A DNA stretch of 64,000 nucleotides from Isoperla grammatica. Its lineage: Eukaryota > Arthropoda > Insecta > Plecoptera > Perlodidae. The stretch is from assembly GCA_945910005.1 (NCBI GenBank), contig OX246738.1, positions 20,665,686 to 20,729,685 on the forward strand, in the 5' to 3' direction. Positions 1-9,777 of this stretch are shown here, piece by piece (the first letter of the stretch is position 1; each line of letters starts with the position of its first letter). Made by a program: the position numbers and the translations under genes. The notes under the pieces are model-generated. The model made no database searches and was not told where the DNA came from. It saw only the letters and a program-made list of their open reading frames with translations.

Positions 1-283
1 TTGATAAGAAATTAAAAGTTGAGTAACCCTGAATGTTGATTGAATCAGGATTGAATTTTAGATGAGTTTCTGTGAGAATTATTATATCAAAGTAAAAATT
101 AAGGTCTTCTAAAATAGAACATAGTTCATCGAAGTGCCTCAAAAGGCCACGTATATTTATGTGAAGAATTTTAGGACCTTGATTGTGATTGTAAAGCTTG
201 TTGAGGTCGTCTGTGTTTTGGCAAGTGGTCACATCTTCTATTATACAAAATTGGTTGTCCAGTGGGTTATCGAAAGAGATCAT
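1..283 (-). CDS. LINE ORF2, N-terminal endonuclease fragment (cut by window edge)
   Basis: Reading the minus strand from an ATG at 283 gives 94 open codons that run off the window. Residues 40-46 read HINIRGL and residues 69-75 read IILTETH. These match the N-terminal strand and the catalytic-Glu motif (LTETHL-like) of the APE-type endonuclease that begins ORF2 of CR1/L2/Jockey-like LINEs. The protein nicks target DNA to prime reverse transcription. The fragment starts 720 bp after the ORF1 stop, which is long for a LINE intergenic spacer. The roughly 40 residues before the first motif look like a plain leader. No stop or frameshift is visible in the part shown. The remaining endonuclease and the reverse transcriptase would lie upstream of position 1 in this orientation. 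Confidence 0.75.
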   Translation of the reverse strand, partial: MISFDNPLDNQFCIIEDVTTCQNTDDLNKLYNHNQGPKILHINIRGLLRHFDELCSILEDLNFYFDIIILTETHLKFNPDSINIQGYSTFNFLS

Positions 284-410
284 AGTAAATATAAACTAAT
301 AGTATTTCAAGAGTAAAATTTAGCTTATAAATAGTCAAAATACAAATGCAATCGATAAGCGGCAGATACATACAATTACGTTTGGGCCTATACTACCCAC
401 ACTAAACGTA

Positions 411-586
411 AATGATTAATACAGAATAAACTTAACTTAATCTTAGGCAACAAATTTAATCGTAATGGACAATACAATACAACTGTCCGTTTAACTTAAA
501 TGATAAGTAAAGAATAAACTTAACTTAATCTTAAGGCAACAAATTTAATAGTATTGGACAATGCACACACAACTGTTCTTTCAGAC
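411..586. repeat. 88-bp direct duplication between LINE ORF1 and ORF2
   Basis: Two copies of an AT-rich segment begin with AGAATAAACTTAACTTAATC at 423 and 511 (period 88). They diverge by scattered substitutions and small indels. They lie in the unusually long ORF1-ORF2 spacer. Confidence 0.75.
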
Positions 587-1002
587 TTCCTCTCCCCCTT
601 TTTTTTTTTATTTTTTTGTATTTGTAACCTCCCAGGCGTGTAGGCGTACAAACGCACTTTAGGTGTCCTCCTCTCCGCGGCGGACAAATGTGTGAGACGT
701 CCTAGGACGCTCCACACATTCAGCTTAAATAGCGCGCATTTTTACTTAGTTCATAAGTTGACACACGAGCACCACTCCTCAGGGGCTTTGAATTGTAGTA
801 TTCATGTCCACTGCTAGATCGCGCGCGGAAAAAAATGAACTGAAAAACCTGTACACTCGCATAAAGCAAAGTAGTACACGTACATGTTATAATTAGAACA
901 TTTTACATAGAAGAAGGGCCTATATAAAGCATGTAGGCAGTAGGGGTGACTTTTTTACTAACTAAACACACGCCTGAGAGATTTTAACATAATTTTAGGC
1001 AA

Positions 1003-1794
1003 TTAAGAAATGTGGGTTTGAATAAGCCTGTTCATATCAGAATTGTTCTTGATTCTGTGTTTGATTCCTGCATTGAGGGCAATGATGACTCCATCCTGTG
1101 TCCAACAGTTTTTTAGTCCGAGAAGTTTCCTGACAGACATAAATATTCCATACCTGTGAGTTGTTAGCGATTCTGACAGCATCACCCTACTGTTACGTAA
1201 TGCCGCTTTGCGCTTCCAAGCTAGATTTCGTAATCTGTATTGGACAAACTTGACTATAATCGGTCTGATTTTGCCCCTACCATTTAAATCTTGAGTAGGC
1301 CTAGGCTTTCTTGCGCCTAGTCTGTGGCATCTATCTATGTCCATAGCAGAGAGGTCAAGATTTAGTTTCTTGTTTAACACATCGATGATGACTTTTTCAA
1401 CGTCTTCGTTTTGCTGTTCTTCGATGCCATGCAGCAGAAGACAGTTTCTTCTACTATATTGTTCCATGTTGTCCATGGAATCTTCGAGTGTTTCGATTTT
1501 CAATGACAGATTTTGAATTTGAGCCTTGAAATCGATGAGACTGCTTTTAACGTAGCTCTCCAGAACAACAAATTCATCGCGTAGGCCTAGCGAAGGAGTA
1601 GTAGGTCTGGGCCTACCTTGTTCATCGTTTGACGAGGGTTTATCGTCGACAGAATCCAATTTCTCTCTAAAACTCTGTAGCGTGGTGGTTATCGATGCCT
1701 CAAATGCAGTCAGACGGGCTTCATACTCATCCATGCCACTTGTATTTAAACTGGGTTTAACGGTAGTTTTGTTTTGTTTATTTGGCTTAACCAT
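1003..1794 (-). CDS. LINE ORF1 protein, coiled coil plus RRM-like domain
   Basis: An intact 263-codon ORF with ATG at 1794. The first 75 residues are polar and low in complexity. Residues about 75-112 form a heptad-like region (LIDFKAQIQNLSLKIETLED) that should coil. The segment that follows, MEQYSRRNCLLLHGIEE, is the signature start of the RRM-like core found in ORF1 proteins of many invertebrate LINEs. It is followed by the DIDRCHRLG and RPIIVKFV blocks and a basic C-terminal region. Proteins of this type bind the element RNA as trimers or higher oligomers and act as chaperones. It is followed on the same strand by the ORF2 start. The open frame suggests a fairly young copy. The family call is from motif recognition and not from an alignment. 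Confidence 0.8.
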   Translation of the reverse strand: MVKPNKQNKTTVKPSLNTSGMDEYEARLTAFEASITTTLQSFREKLDSVDDKPSSNDEQGRPRPTTPSLGLRDEFVVLESYVKSSLIDFKAQIQNLSLKIETLEDSMDNMEQYSRRNCLLLHGIEEQQNEDVEKVIIDVLNKKLNLDLSAMDIDRCHRLGARKPRPTQDLNGRGKIRPIIVKFVQYRLRNLAWKRKAALRNSRVMLSESLTTHRYGIFMSVRKLLGLKNCWTQDGVIIALNAGIKHRIKNNSDMNRLIQTHIS

Positions 1795-2202
1795 TGTAAT
1801 GCACTAGGCCTATGATGCCGGCTGTAGAAAAACTAGAGCTCAACGGATCTAAACTTGGTTTAGGCTAGGGCCTAGGCCTAGGCTATGCTCGAGTTCCAGA
1901 TTTCAGGTTATGTTCGGCCGTGCAGGCTAGGCCTATAGCATTTACTAATGAAGAAGCTTATTTGTAGACATGAAAGTGAATATTAACGTATGAATACCTG
2001 TTAAGAGCAATCCAGTGATGATATAAGAAGTACCAGATGTTCGAGAAACTTGTAAATAGTGAGAGAATGAATAGTTTTAAGGGGGAGATGAAAAATACAG
2101 CTCCTATTCACTTGCCGCCATCTTGGACTTTCCGTTGACCAGTCGCTTCGTTTCGCTTTTGAAGAAACTATTTCATTTGTACATACTCTGCACCCTAGTA
2201 AA

Positions 2203-2426
2203 ATGGCAGGTTATGTATCCGATATTACGTTTTCTTCAGATGATGATGAAGAAATTATTAATTTCATGCAAAGACCACAAAGGCGTGAAAGAGTGATAAG
2301 TGAACGACGTAATTACTTCGATGAACTAGACGATGTGGGATTCATTACGCGCTTTAGGTTGTCAAAACCATCTGTCCTAACGGTGTTGGAGCATATTGAA
2401 GAGCAGATAGAATTCCCTACTGACAA
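2203..2426 (+). CDS. First exon, HARBI1/Harbinger nuclease-like protein (partial)
   Basis: The ATG at 2203 has a good context (AAAATGG) and opens 74 codons ending at a consensus donor, CAA|GTGAGT, at 2427. An acidic head (SSDDDEE) is followed by ERRNYFDELDDVGFITRFRLSKPSVLTVLEHIEE. This resembles the N-terminal region of PIF/Harbinger transposases and their domesticated relative HARBI1, where a phenylalanine-rich segment precedes the sentence 'RFRLSK.. V..L...IE'. The DDE catalytic domain should lie in later exons, but I found none in the window. The gypsy insertion starting at 2665 sits in what would be intron 1. It may be a Harbinger copy cut apart by later insertions or a host gene whose remaining exons lie farther away. 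Confidence 0.5.
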
Positions 2427-2459
2427 GTGAGTACAAATCTATACATTATGCTGCCACTC

Positions 2460-2640
2460 TAGAGGCTAGGTAGGCCTAGGCCTACCGGTAGACGTAGGCC
2501 TAGGCCTAGGTGGTGCAGTAGGGTACTAGGCCTAGCCTAGGCCCTATGCCTATCCAGGTCTAGGCCAACACTAGGCCTAGGGCCTAGGCCTACTGCACGT
2601 GCAGCTAGGTTTAGGCCTAGGCTTTGTATATCCCTCATAG
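2460..2640. repeat. TAGGCCTA-rich island
   Basis: This stretch consists largely of overlapping CTAGGCCTAGGCCTA strings, a short palindrome repeated in both phases. Similar islands occur near 1860-1940, 3050-3130, 3240-3310, 7560-7625 and 12780-13020. The gypsy interior, the satellite and the copia element mostly lack it. Confidence 0.8.
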
Positions 2641-2664
2641 GTATAGGGTACAAAGGCCTACAAC

Positions 2665-2735
2665 TGTGATATTATGTGGGTATAATATAAGATACACTGA
2701 TTAAAGTAAAGAGGTTTATTATGATGTGCTGTGAT
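2665..2735 (-). repeat. Gypsy 3' LTR, distal piece
   Basis: 71 bp identical to 12574-12644 of the 5' LTR. It ends at the duplicated CTGTGAT where the nested insertion begins. Confidence 0.92.
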
Positions 2736-4318
2736 CATGGAGTTATATTTGAGGAGGAGATCTAGCTCTAATGGGAGGGGCCGTCCACGATTGTTGTTCC
2801 GGAAATGGCCGCCATATTTGTTGTTTACGAATTGTGAAGAAACTTCAGTAGGCCGCATAGGCCTACATGCTGTGCGCTACACAGGCTTCCTACATTTGTT
2901 AAATACTTTACACCAAGACTGACAATAAGAAACTCGTTAGGTAAGTAGATTGAATGGTTATTTAACTACTAGGCCTAATTACCTAGTACTTAATTTAGGT
3001 TGTCTAGAAGAAAAGCAGTCGTAGTGGGCTATGGAGTAGGCGAGGGCCTATTGTCATGGGCTAGGCCTACTAGCCCTAGACCCGTACAGCCTAGCCCAGG
3101 TATTTTACCGGTACGGCGTAGGCCTAGGTACCAGTGAAATATGAAGTTGAATCACAACATTGTAATTAAACCCTGGCTAGTCCTGGGAATTGGTAAGGTC
3201 ACAGCTATGTAGAAAATATTGGCAATTGGTCACGTACCATCAACTAGGCCTAGGGCCGAGGCCCCTAGCACTCACCTATCCTAGTCTAGGCCTACGCTTT
3301 GATCTAGGCCAATATCTTGAAAATATTGATATGTGGTAAATGAACTCAAGCCAACAGCATCAATCATACATCCAATCTGGGCTAGGCCTAAGAGTAGACA
3401 AGGTTAAGATAGACAACAGCATTCACTATCACTATCCATGCATCCAACTTGGATAAGCCTAGGTCCTATTTACTTAGCTCATCTTGATATTATTGTAACA
3501 TGGTGTGTGACAACTCTTTGTATACAACATTTATTTATACACAACACCACATGTCAAATAGCCTATAGGCCTAGTAGGCCTGCCAATTATGCATTCAACA
3601 TGGTTTAGGCTAGGCCTAGGCTAGTTTGCACAACATTGCTTGATAATGCACATAGGCTAATGTAATCAACTGTTTAGGGTCTAGCAGCAAGGCCATCGCT
3701 ACCCTCTGTAGCAATGGTCTCGGCAGTAGACCCTACCTACTTCTTTTGACAGAATACTCAAGCTAAGACTGGACCTATTCTTGTAATTTATAACCTCATG
3801 ATCCGTCATACACTATAGGGTATTAGTTCGGTCAATGTTGCAAGACTTGCAAAGTACATTTGCCTGTATTATGTAACATGTTTGAACTGATGTTCTCGAT
3901 TGCCATAGTTCCATAACTAGGAAAAGGTTTTCTGGCCTAGGCATACTAAGCACTAGGTAATGTTCTCAAGTAGCAATCACAACATGCTGGGTACAACATT
4001 GCTAGATACAATTTCCATGTTCATGTAGTAGCCATGGCTATGCATTGTAATTTAACTTGAGATGATCAACAAGTTATAATAGTTCTGTGCATGGACATTA
4101 ATGGATTGTGAGAGGTAGCCTCCTCTAATAAATAGTCACTTCTTAGGCCACACACATTTTTACATTGTACAGTAATAAAGGTTTTTGTTGTAGATTGCTT
4201 AATCAATAGATACAGTAATATTTTCAGATTATAGATACCAATAGTTCAACTAGGCCTTAAACTTGTTGATAGGTCAATGATAAGGTCCAAACAATAATAT
4301 ATATGTATTTATATTTCA

Positions 4319-4555
4319 GCCAACTCAGACATGGAATTGGAAATAAAAAATATTTTATTGGAAGTTACATCTCTTCACTTCAAAGTAGCTGTAGCTGCTT
4401 CTGTAGATTCATCACAAGCTCTGGATGATTGGTGTGTTCAGGCAACATCTCTACTAAAATGCAAGAATATAGAAGACTTCTGGTCTACATGCCACAAGTT
4501 CCGCTTAAAAGATGAATTTTTACAGCCGGTCAAAAGATTCACTTCAACACTGATG
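4319..4555 (+). CDS. Candidate exon of an unrecognised gene
   Basis: The segment is flanked by a good acceptor (TATATTTCAG|CC) and a consensus donor (GATG|GTAAGT at 4556). An ATG at 4331 opens 75 codons to the donor. The encoded stretch begins MELEIKNILLEVTSLHFKVA, is predicted helical, and contains DDWCVQATSLLKCKNIEDFW. I do not recognise a family. It lies inside the 5.5-kb insertion. The donor phase (0) does not match the open frame of the next candidate exon at 4890, so either an exon is missing from this model or the gene has decayed. It could be cargo of the transposon or its own gene. Confidence 0.4.
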
Positions 4556-4826
4556 GTAAGTTATTTTCAGTACAAAACTTACAGTACGGTAGGTAGCCAA
4601 ATCACACTAAGTGATTAGGCCTACTTTTTTATAATAAGAGAGATCAATCTTCCATCAGATTCAGAACTAGTATGATCTTTGGTTGGTAGCCAGAGTACAC
4701 ACATAATAACATTTTTGACCTACCATTTAGCTTTATTATTAGGCCTTTAATAATATAGGCCTAATAATAATAAATTCCATTTTATTCTCACACATACAAG
4801 AATACATATAATTACATACAGTAGTA

Positions 4827-4885
4827 TTATTTATTTATTTATTTATATATTTATTTATTTAGGTATTTATTTATTTATTTAACCC
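4827..4885 (+). repeat. TTTA microsatellite
   Basis: Imperfect (TTTA)n tract just before the candidate acceptor at 4889. Confidence 0.85.
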
Positions 4886-4889
4886 CCAG

Positions 4890-5386
4890 GCCTGGTTCAG
4901 CTCCAACCATTCTTAACCAGCCAGAGGTTGATGACCACTACCAGGCCGAACTCCCAGTGAATCAACATCCTGGTGAATTAATGATTATACCTACAGAGGA
5001 ACCATTCACTACTCAGGGTAAGTCATAGATATTAAAATAGTGCAAGTTTTACTCAAATCAAATTGTTTTATTCAGTACATGATACAGAATTGTAGCATAC
5101 TCAATGATTGTAGGGCCTATATTGACTAAATTATCATTTATCAGTAACCAACAACACAAAAATTTATTTTTCTATATGCCTAGTAAAAAATTAATATGTA
5201 CGGTACATTAAATGTAGGTACCCATGCTTTAAGTAATTCATTTTTAATTAAAATCCATCTTATTCATCTAAAGTTGTAATTGTAATCATGTTCTTTTTTT
5301 TAGGAACCATGACTGCTGTGGATCGGGGTGATCCACTGACTGAGCTAGGAATAATTTCCTCAAAAACCGAAACAAAGAGCTGCTAG
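4890..5386 (+). CDS. Two candidate exons, C-terminal part of the unrecognised gene
   Basis: Exon 4890-5017 runs from an acceptor (CCCCCAG|G) to a donor (CAGG|GTAAGT) and is open in one frame: PGSAPTILNQPEVDDHYQAE and onward, acidic and proline-rich. Exon 5304 onward follows a strong polypyrimidine acceptor (CTTTTTTTTAG|GAACC) in matching phase and reads GTMTAVDRGDPLTELG to a stop at 5384-5386. One frame over, the same DNA continues as a charged helical stretch (KNRNKELLADVQKRQEENND) to a stop at 5449-5451. That looks like an ancestral coiled-coil tail knocked out of frame by a single-base change after LTELG. Function unknown. Confidence 0.4.
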
Positions 5387-7071
5387 CAGACGTACAAAAA
5401 CGTCAAGAAGAAAACAATGACCTGACTAAAATAATTAACGAAAACTGTTAGAAAGCACACCAGATGTCAGACAATTTGGTTCACTTTTATACTAGCCTTG
5501 TTTCATATGAATTATTTCAGACTTTAGTTTCATATGTAGCCCCATTAATGGCCAATTTTCATTCAGTCAAGATTAAAGACCAGATAATGATCATTTCAAC
5601 CAAACTTCGTCTCAGCTTATTAAATAAAGTCATAGCATTTTGGTATATTATATGTCATATTATATTACATACATAATTTAATCTTTATATAAGGCCTATC
5701 ACGCAGCATTTTCTCATGACGGAGTAGATTCCCCCGAATCGGAATCGCTGTCTAGTGTTAAAGCAAAATACACTGCAGTGGGTACTATTTTCTTTATTTT
5801 TGCTTCAAATAACTTTGTATTTTCTATGGTTTCCTTCAATTGGTGTCGGCTCTACATAAACGAGTGGCTCGTTTACATTTATTGATGCCACCTACATGGT
5901 GTGTATGTCTAGCAAAGTTGTATTTCTTCAGCTTTCTTACATTCTACCTGTAACATAAGAATAGGTTAGAGATCTACCTAGATACATTTTTTAACTATTA
6001 AATTTTGCAAATATTTAAAATAAACATGAACTTAAATATGAGCTCATATTTTATTGATTGGAGTAAACCTGATCCTGTCATTTTGCACAAACTCGTCTAA
6101 ATCCGACATATTGTGAACTACATTGATATAGAATTTTTTGTTAGCCTGTGCTGTTGACATTCAATCAATCAATCAATTTTTATTCAATAATTCCACATGA
6201 TACATAACAGAATGGTTATTGGACGATTTGTACATTAATATTAATATCTACGGACAGAAGTTATGTCTAGAGAGTCCGTAGACAAATATCTGGTGTGCGG
6301 ATTATTGAATACTGTGAGTTATATAACTAAGTGGTAACTTAAATGTAAACTATAAAACTATTATATTATAATATTTTATATCTAGTAACGATTACGAATA
6401 GGATGAGGTTTCATGACGAGACGATGTTGGGGACGGTTTATTATTGTTTTTTACCGGAAGTGTCTGTATTTATTATTTATATATTCAGCCGTTATTAAGA
6501 ATGTTATCTTATTAGAGGATTAAAATAATATGATTATGTAGTATGAATGCGGTTGTTAATGCTTTCTAGGTTGTAGGGTAACAATGTCTTCAATTTCTTG
6601 AATTGTTTTTTCTGACAACCATAAGATTATCATTTTCGTGAATGTCGATTTTGACTTTTTTCGGTGATTGCCGCTGGAAGCAGCGTGTACAATCATTGTA
6701 CAATCATTGGGCTAACTAACAAACTCAATGGTACAATCCTAGTTTACAACGAAAATGTAGCCTTCTATTCCTTCCAAACCTTCTATCAAAAATTGTATGC
6801 GATCTAGGTTTGAAGCTTTAAAAACCAGCCTACAGCTTGAGAATGATTAATCAACGGTTTATATCGTAAACGAGTTATATGATCACTTAGTGCTGCTATC
6901 CTATCACTGACCTGGCTGGTGTGCACACTAAAACTAGGAAGCACATTTAGCCCAGGTCTGATAAAGCTAAAGGCAGAGCAAACGTTTACATTCTGTATGC
7001 GTGTTATTTCCCTTAAAGAAAACAAATCCTTACACAACAATTATTGTTACCTGGCAACAACCCTAGGTGTA

Positions 7072-7537
7072 GGGGAACTACAATTCTTGGGCTGCGTACC
7101 AACTTTGACTGCGTTCACTGTGGCTGTGACTGGTGGTGGGGGTAACCCAGTCAACGCAGTGAACGCAGCAGCTGGTACGGGCTGCAGTCACAGTCACAGC
7201 GAAAGCAGACAACAGCAGAAATTGTCATTCATAAAAGCAACATTTGCCATCTGCTAATTAACCTTACAACATTACATTCATAATTTAACTCTTACGGGAC
7301 TTCTAAGTTGAGATTGTATGGTGTTGTGATGTCACTTACTATTTAAACCATATAATATTGTATATAAATTCATAATTCGCAGTAAAATTATTAGCTACGC
7401 CCCCTTTTACGCCCCCTTTTCGACCCAGTCATCGTAGTGACTGGAGGGGTAACTGCGAGGTAAACTGCGAATCAAGTTGGTACGGATCTCAGTCACTGCC
7501 AGTCATAGCTTTGGTACGCAGCCCAGATTGTAGCCCT
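7072..7537. mobile_element. Inverted-repeat element (MITE-like)
   Basis: TGGGCTGCGTACCAA at 7088-7102 faces its exact complement at 7511-7525. The match continues outward through CTACAAT and a TAGGG-like block. The interior contains further inverted TGACTGCGTTCACTG-like segments. I see no coding capacity and no clear target duplication. Confidence 0.55.
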
Positions 7538-8267
7538 ATTTTTCTATGCTTTTTACAGATACGCCTAGCCTAGGCCTAGGTTAGGTAGGCCTAGGCCTAG
7601 GGCCTGGTATAATTTCTATGGCTTAGGAGGCCTAAACTAAACCTATTCATTTATCACTATATTACAATATTTCTTACCCTGCCATGCATGTGCAATGAGC
7701 AGCACATATGCAGCCATCCGTTTCTTTATCCAGAACCCATATTTCCCGGGGCTTGTCGTTCAGCCTTCGGCCCGGCGTCACTTTGCACTTGAGGAAACAA
7801 AATCAAGAATGGGATAGGCCCTAAGCCTTCGATTGGGTGGTAACACACTTCACGCACTAGACCACACTTGAAGTAGGCTAGTTGTACGCGTGTCTAATGA
7901 CTTGTATGCTTTCATACTGTCTTTGGTATGTACGCATTTACTTCATTTACCAAATAATTGTAAATGTAGGCCTACGCCTATCCGAACTCAGCTGGTGGCC
8001 ACTTTGATACCTGTGTAGACCAGTTATCTTAGGCAATAGTGTATTAACTATTAACAATAACTTAACAGTCACATATTACTTATAATAAGGACATTTTCCT
8101 TTGAAATATGCACGAGAGAAACATGTGAAATGCAGCGGTCACGACGACTGTCGGAGCACGTAAACAACAAATATGGCCGACTAGCTTTGCGGGGCGTGGT
8201 CCAAAATCTCGTACACTGCCCACTACACACCTGCCTATCCAGTACGAAGTACTATTATAAATCCATG

Positions 8268-8388
8268 CTGTGATACACGTCTGGTTACAACTCGTGACAG
8301 ACGGCGACTTCCGCTCACCGTGTCGGCCTCTAGCGGGCTCTACCGATACTGTTGGTGGTGTAGCCAACGTGACAGACATAACATTACA
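8268..8388 (-). repeat. Gypsy 3' LTR, proximal piece
   Basis: 121 bp identical to 12638-12758 of the 5' LTR. The adjacent interior (8389-8398) reads GATGGAAAGG on the minus strand, a short purine-rich tract in the position of the plus-strand primer. Confidence 0.92.
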
Positions 8389-8544
8389 CCTTTCCATCAA
8401 GTATGAGTTATAATGCTTAAGATAAGAACAATGCAATGCTATTACAATTTATACTTATAACTAAACCAGTAGGATGACAATACCCAAACAGAAAAACACA
8501 GAAAAGTACAATTCAATACAATACAATAAAGGTCTTGAAACTAC

Positions 8545-9777
8545 TTAAACGTATTCATCATACTTCTTTGGTCTTTGAACCACCCTACCACTCCTTGTTT
8601 GTCTTCGAGGAGACTCGACAATATTTTCCTGAGGAACGTCTTTCCTGCCCTCTTCCTTTACCTCTTCCATATCACCATCCTGTACAATAGGATGAAAGTC
8701 TGTTGCAGACTTTCGTAGGAACACCCTGTTTCTGCGAAGCTCTGAATTTTGCTCAGTTTTAACTATATACGATCTAGGTGCATCATGCATAGCACTTACA
8801 ACTGCAGGCTCCCACACACCTTCTCGCCTGAGCACAACATTGTCTCCAGTTCTCAATGCTGGCAGGCTCTGCGCCCCCTTATCATGGAAATACTGCTGTT
8901 TTAATTGTGCTTGATACAGCTTTTCTCGAACATTAGTTTGAACCTCAGGTTGAAGTTTACTCTCAATCATGGGCAATCGCGACTTAAGGTTGCGACACAA
9001 TAGCAGTTGAGCTGGCGATAAACCTAAACCAGTTACAGGTGTGTTTCTGTATTCTAACAAAGAACGATACACATTCTGATGATCAAAGTTAGCTTTTTTT
9101 AGCATGCTCTTTACTAGTTTTACAGCATTTTCCGCCATGCCATTTGACTTGGGGTATCTAGGACTAGATGTCTTCAACTCGAAGTTCCAACCTTTAGCAA
9201 ACTGTTTGAACTTAAAACTATTGAATGGCATGTTATCAGACATCAGTATGTCGGGAATGCCAAATCGCGAAAAGACAGATTGTAGTTTAAGAATTACCTC
9301 CGCTGCTGTCTTATATTGGAGTTCGACAATCTCTATCCACTTGAAGTAATAATCCTTCAACACAAGATAACATTTCCCATTACAATCACAAATGTCGGCC
9401 GCTAATGTTTGCCATGCTCGGTCAGGTATAGGATGAGATATTAAAGGTTCCTTACTGTTACATTTACCAAATCGTTCACAGGTTACACATTTTTGTACGA
9501 AATCATAGATGTCCTGACTCATTCCAGGCCAAAAAACCACACTTCTACCTCTCTCCCTAGTTTTGGCAATTCCAAAATGACCATCATGCAAAACACCCAA
9601 CATGTAGGGACGTAGAGATGGAGGAACCAATACTCTAGACCCAATAAAGATCAACCCGTCATCCACGGAGATATCTTCCTGAAGACTTAAAAGTATTTGC
9701 ATGCACTTGGAACTTTGTTCAGATGATCTGGCCACCCCTTCTGGACTAATTCCAACAACTGTTGAGCAACCTCCCAT
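8545..9777 (-). CDS. Gypsy integrase, separated from pol by a frameshift
   Basis: A 410-codon frame on the minus strand. Residues from about 30 onward (LSLQEDISVDDGLIF) continue the polyprotein of the upstream ORF, which ends 91 bp inside this frame, so the ATG at 9777 is not a natural start. A zinc-binding HHCC domain is visible (H64, H67, C97, C100). The DDE core is at about D128, D181 and E216, followed by a chromodomain-less C-terminal domain with a GDNVVLRR block. The usual DNGPQF motif reads DNMPF and the usual VDYYSKW reads KDYYFKW, so this copy may be impaired. Integrase joins element cDNA to host DNA. Confidence 0.85.
   Translation of the reverse strand: MGGCSTVVGISPEGVARSSEQSSKCMQILLSLQEDISVDDGLIFIGSRVLVPPSLRPYMLGVLHDGHFGIAKTRERGRSVVFWPGMSQDIYDFVQKCVTCERFGKCNSKEPLISHPIPDRAWQTLAADICDCNGKCYLVLKDYYFKWIEIVELQYKTAAEVILKLQSVFSRFGIPDILMSDNMPFNSFKFKQFAKGWNFELKTSSPRYPKSNGMAENAVKLVKSMLKKANFDHQNVYRSLLEYRNTPVTGLGLSPAQLLLCRNLKSRLPMIESKLQPEVQTNVREKLYQAQLKQQYFHDKGAQSLPALRTGDNVVLRREGVWEPAVVSAMHDAPRSYIVKTEQNSELRRNRVFLRKSATDFHPIVQDGDMEEVKEEGRKDVPQENIVESPRRQTRSGRVVQRPKKYDEYV

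Larger units (their letters stand above)
1..2100 (-). mobile_element. 5' part of a non-LTR retrotransposon (LINE)
   Basis: Two coding segments in the order expected of a LINE lie on the minus strand: an ORF1-type nucleic-acid-binding protein (1794 down to 1003), then the N-terminus of an APE-type endonuclease ORF2 (283 down past position 1). About 300 bp upstream of ORF1 has no ORF and could be the 5' UTR. The outer boundary near 2100 is a guess, as I see no target duplication. The two-ORF layout and motifs suit the CR1/L2/Jockey-like LINEs, but the reverse transcriptase lies outside the window, so I do not name a clade. Confidence 0.75.
2736..8267 (+). mobile_element. 5.5-kb insertion with inverted ends inside the gypsy LTR
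   Basis: The insertion interrupts the gypsy 3' LTR with CTGTGAT duplicated on both sides (2729-2735 and 8268-8274). The left end reads CATGGAGTTATATTTG. The right end, reverse-complemented, reads CATGGATTTATAATAG, so the ends are short imperfect inverted repeats (about 13 of 16 match). A second, longer inverted match lies inside both ends: GCCATATTTGTTGTTTACG at 2811-2829 and its complement at 8159-8177. Short TIRs starting CA, subterminal inverted repeats and a 7-8-bp duplication recall P-type DNA transposons, but I see no THAP domain or transposase. It contains several exon-like segments (4319-5386), a smaller inverted-repeat element (7072-7537) and TAGGCCTA clusters. No other long ORF is present. 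Confidence 0.75.

Noticed and set aside
6160..6200. LINE 3' tail on the minus strand
   Set aside because: An (ATTG)n-like tail next to AATAAAAATTG is suggestive, but no flanking homology to a LINE could be seen.
6919..7257. 112-residue plus-strand protein
   Set aside because: Half of it lies in the inverted-repeat element at 7072-7537, and the rest shows no domain.
8080..8436. 118-residue minus-strand protein
   Set aside because: It spans the junction between the insertion and the LTR piece, so it is not a gene.
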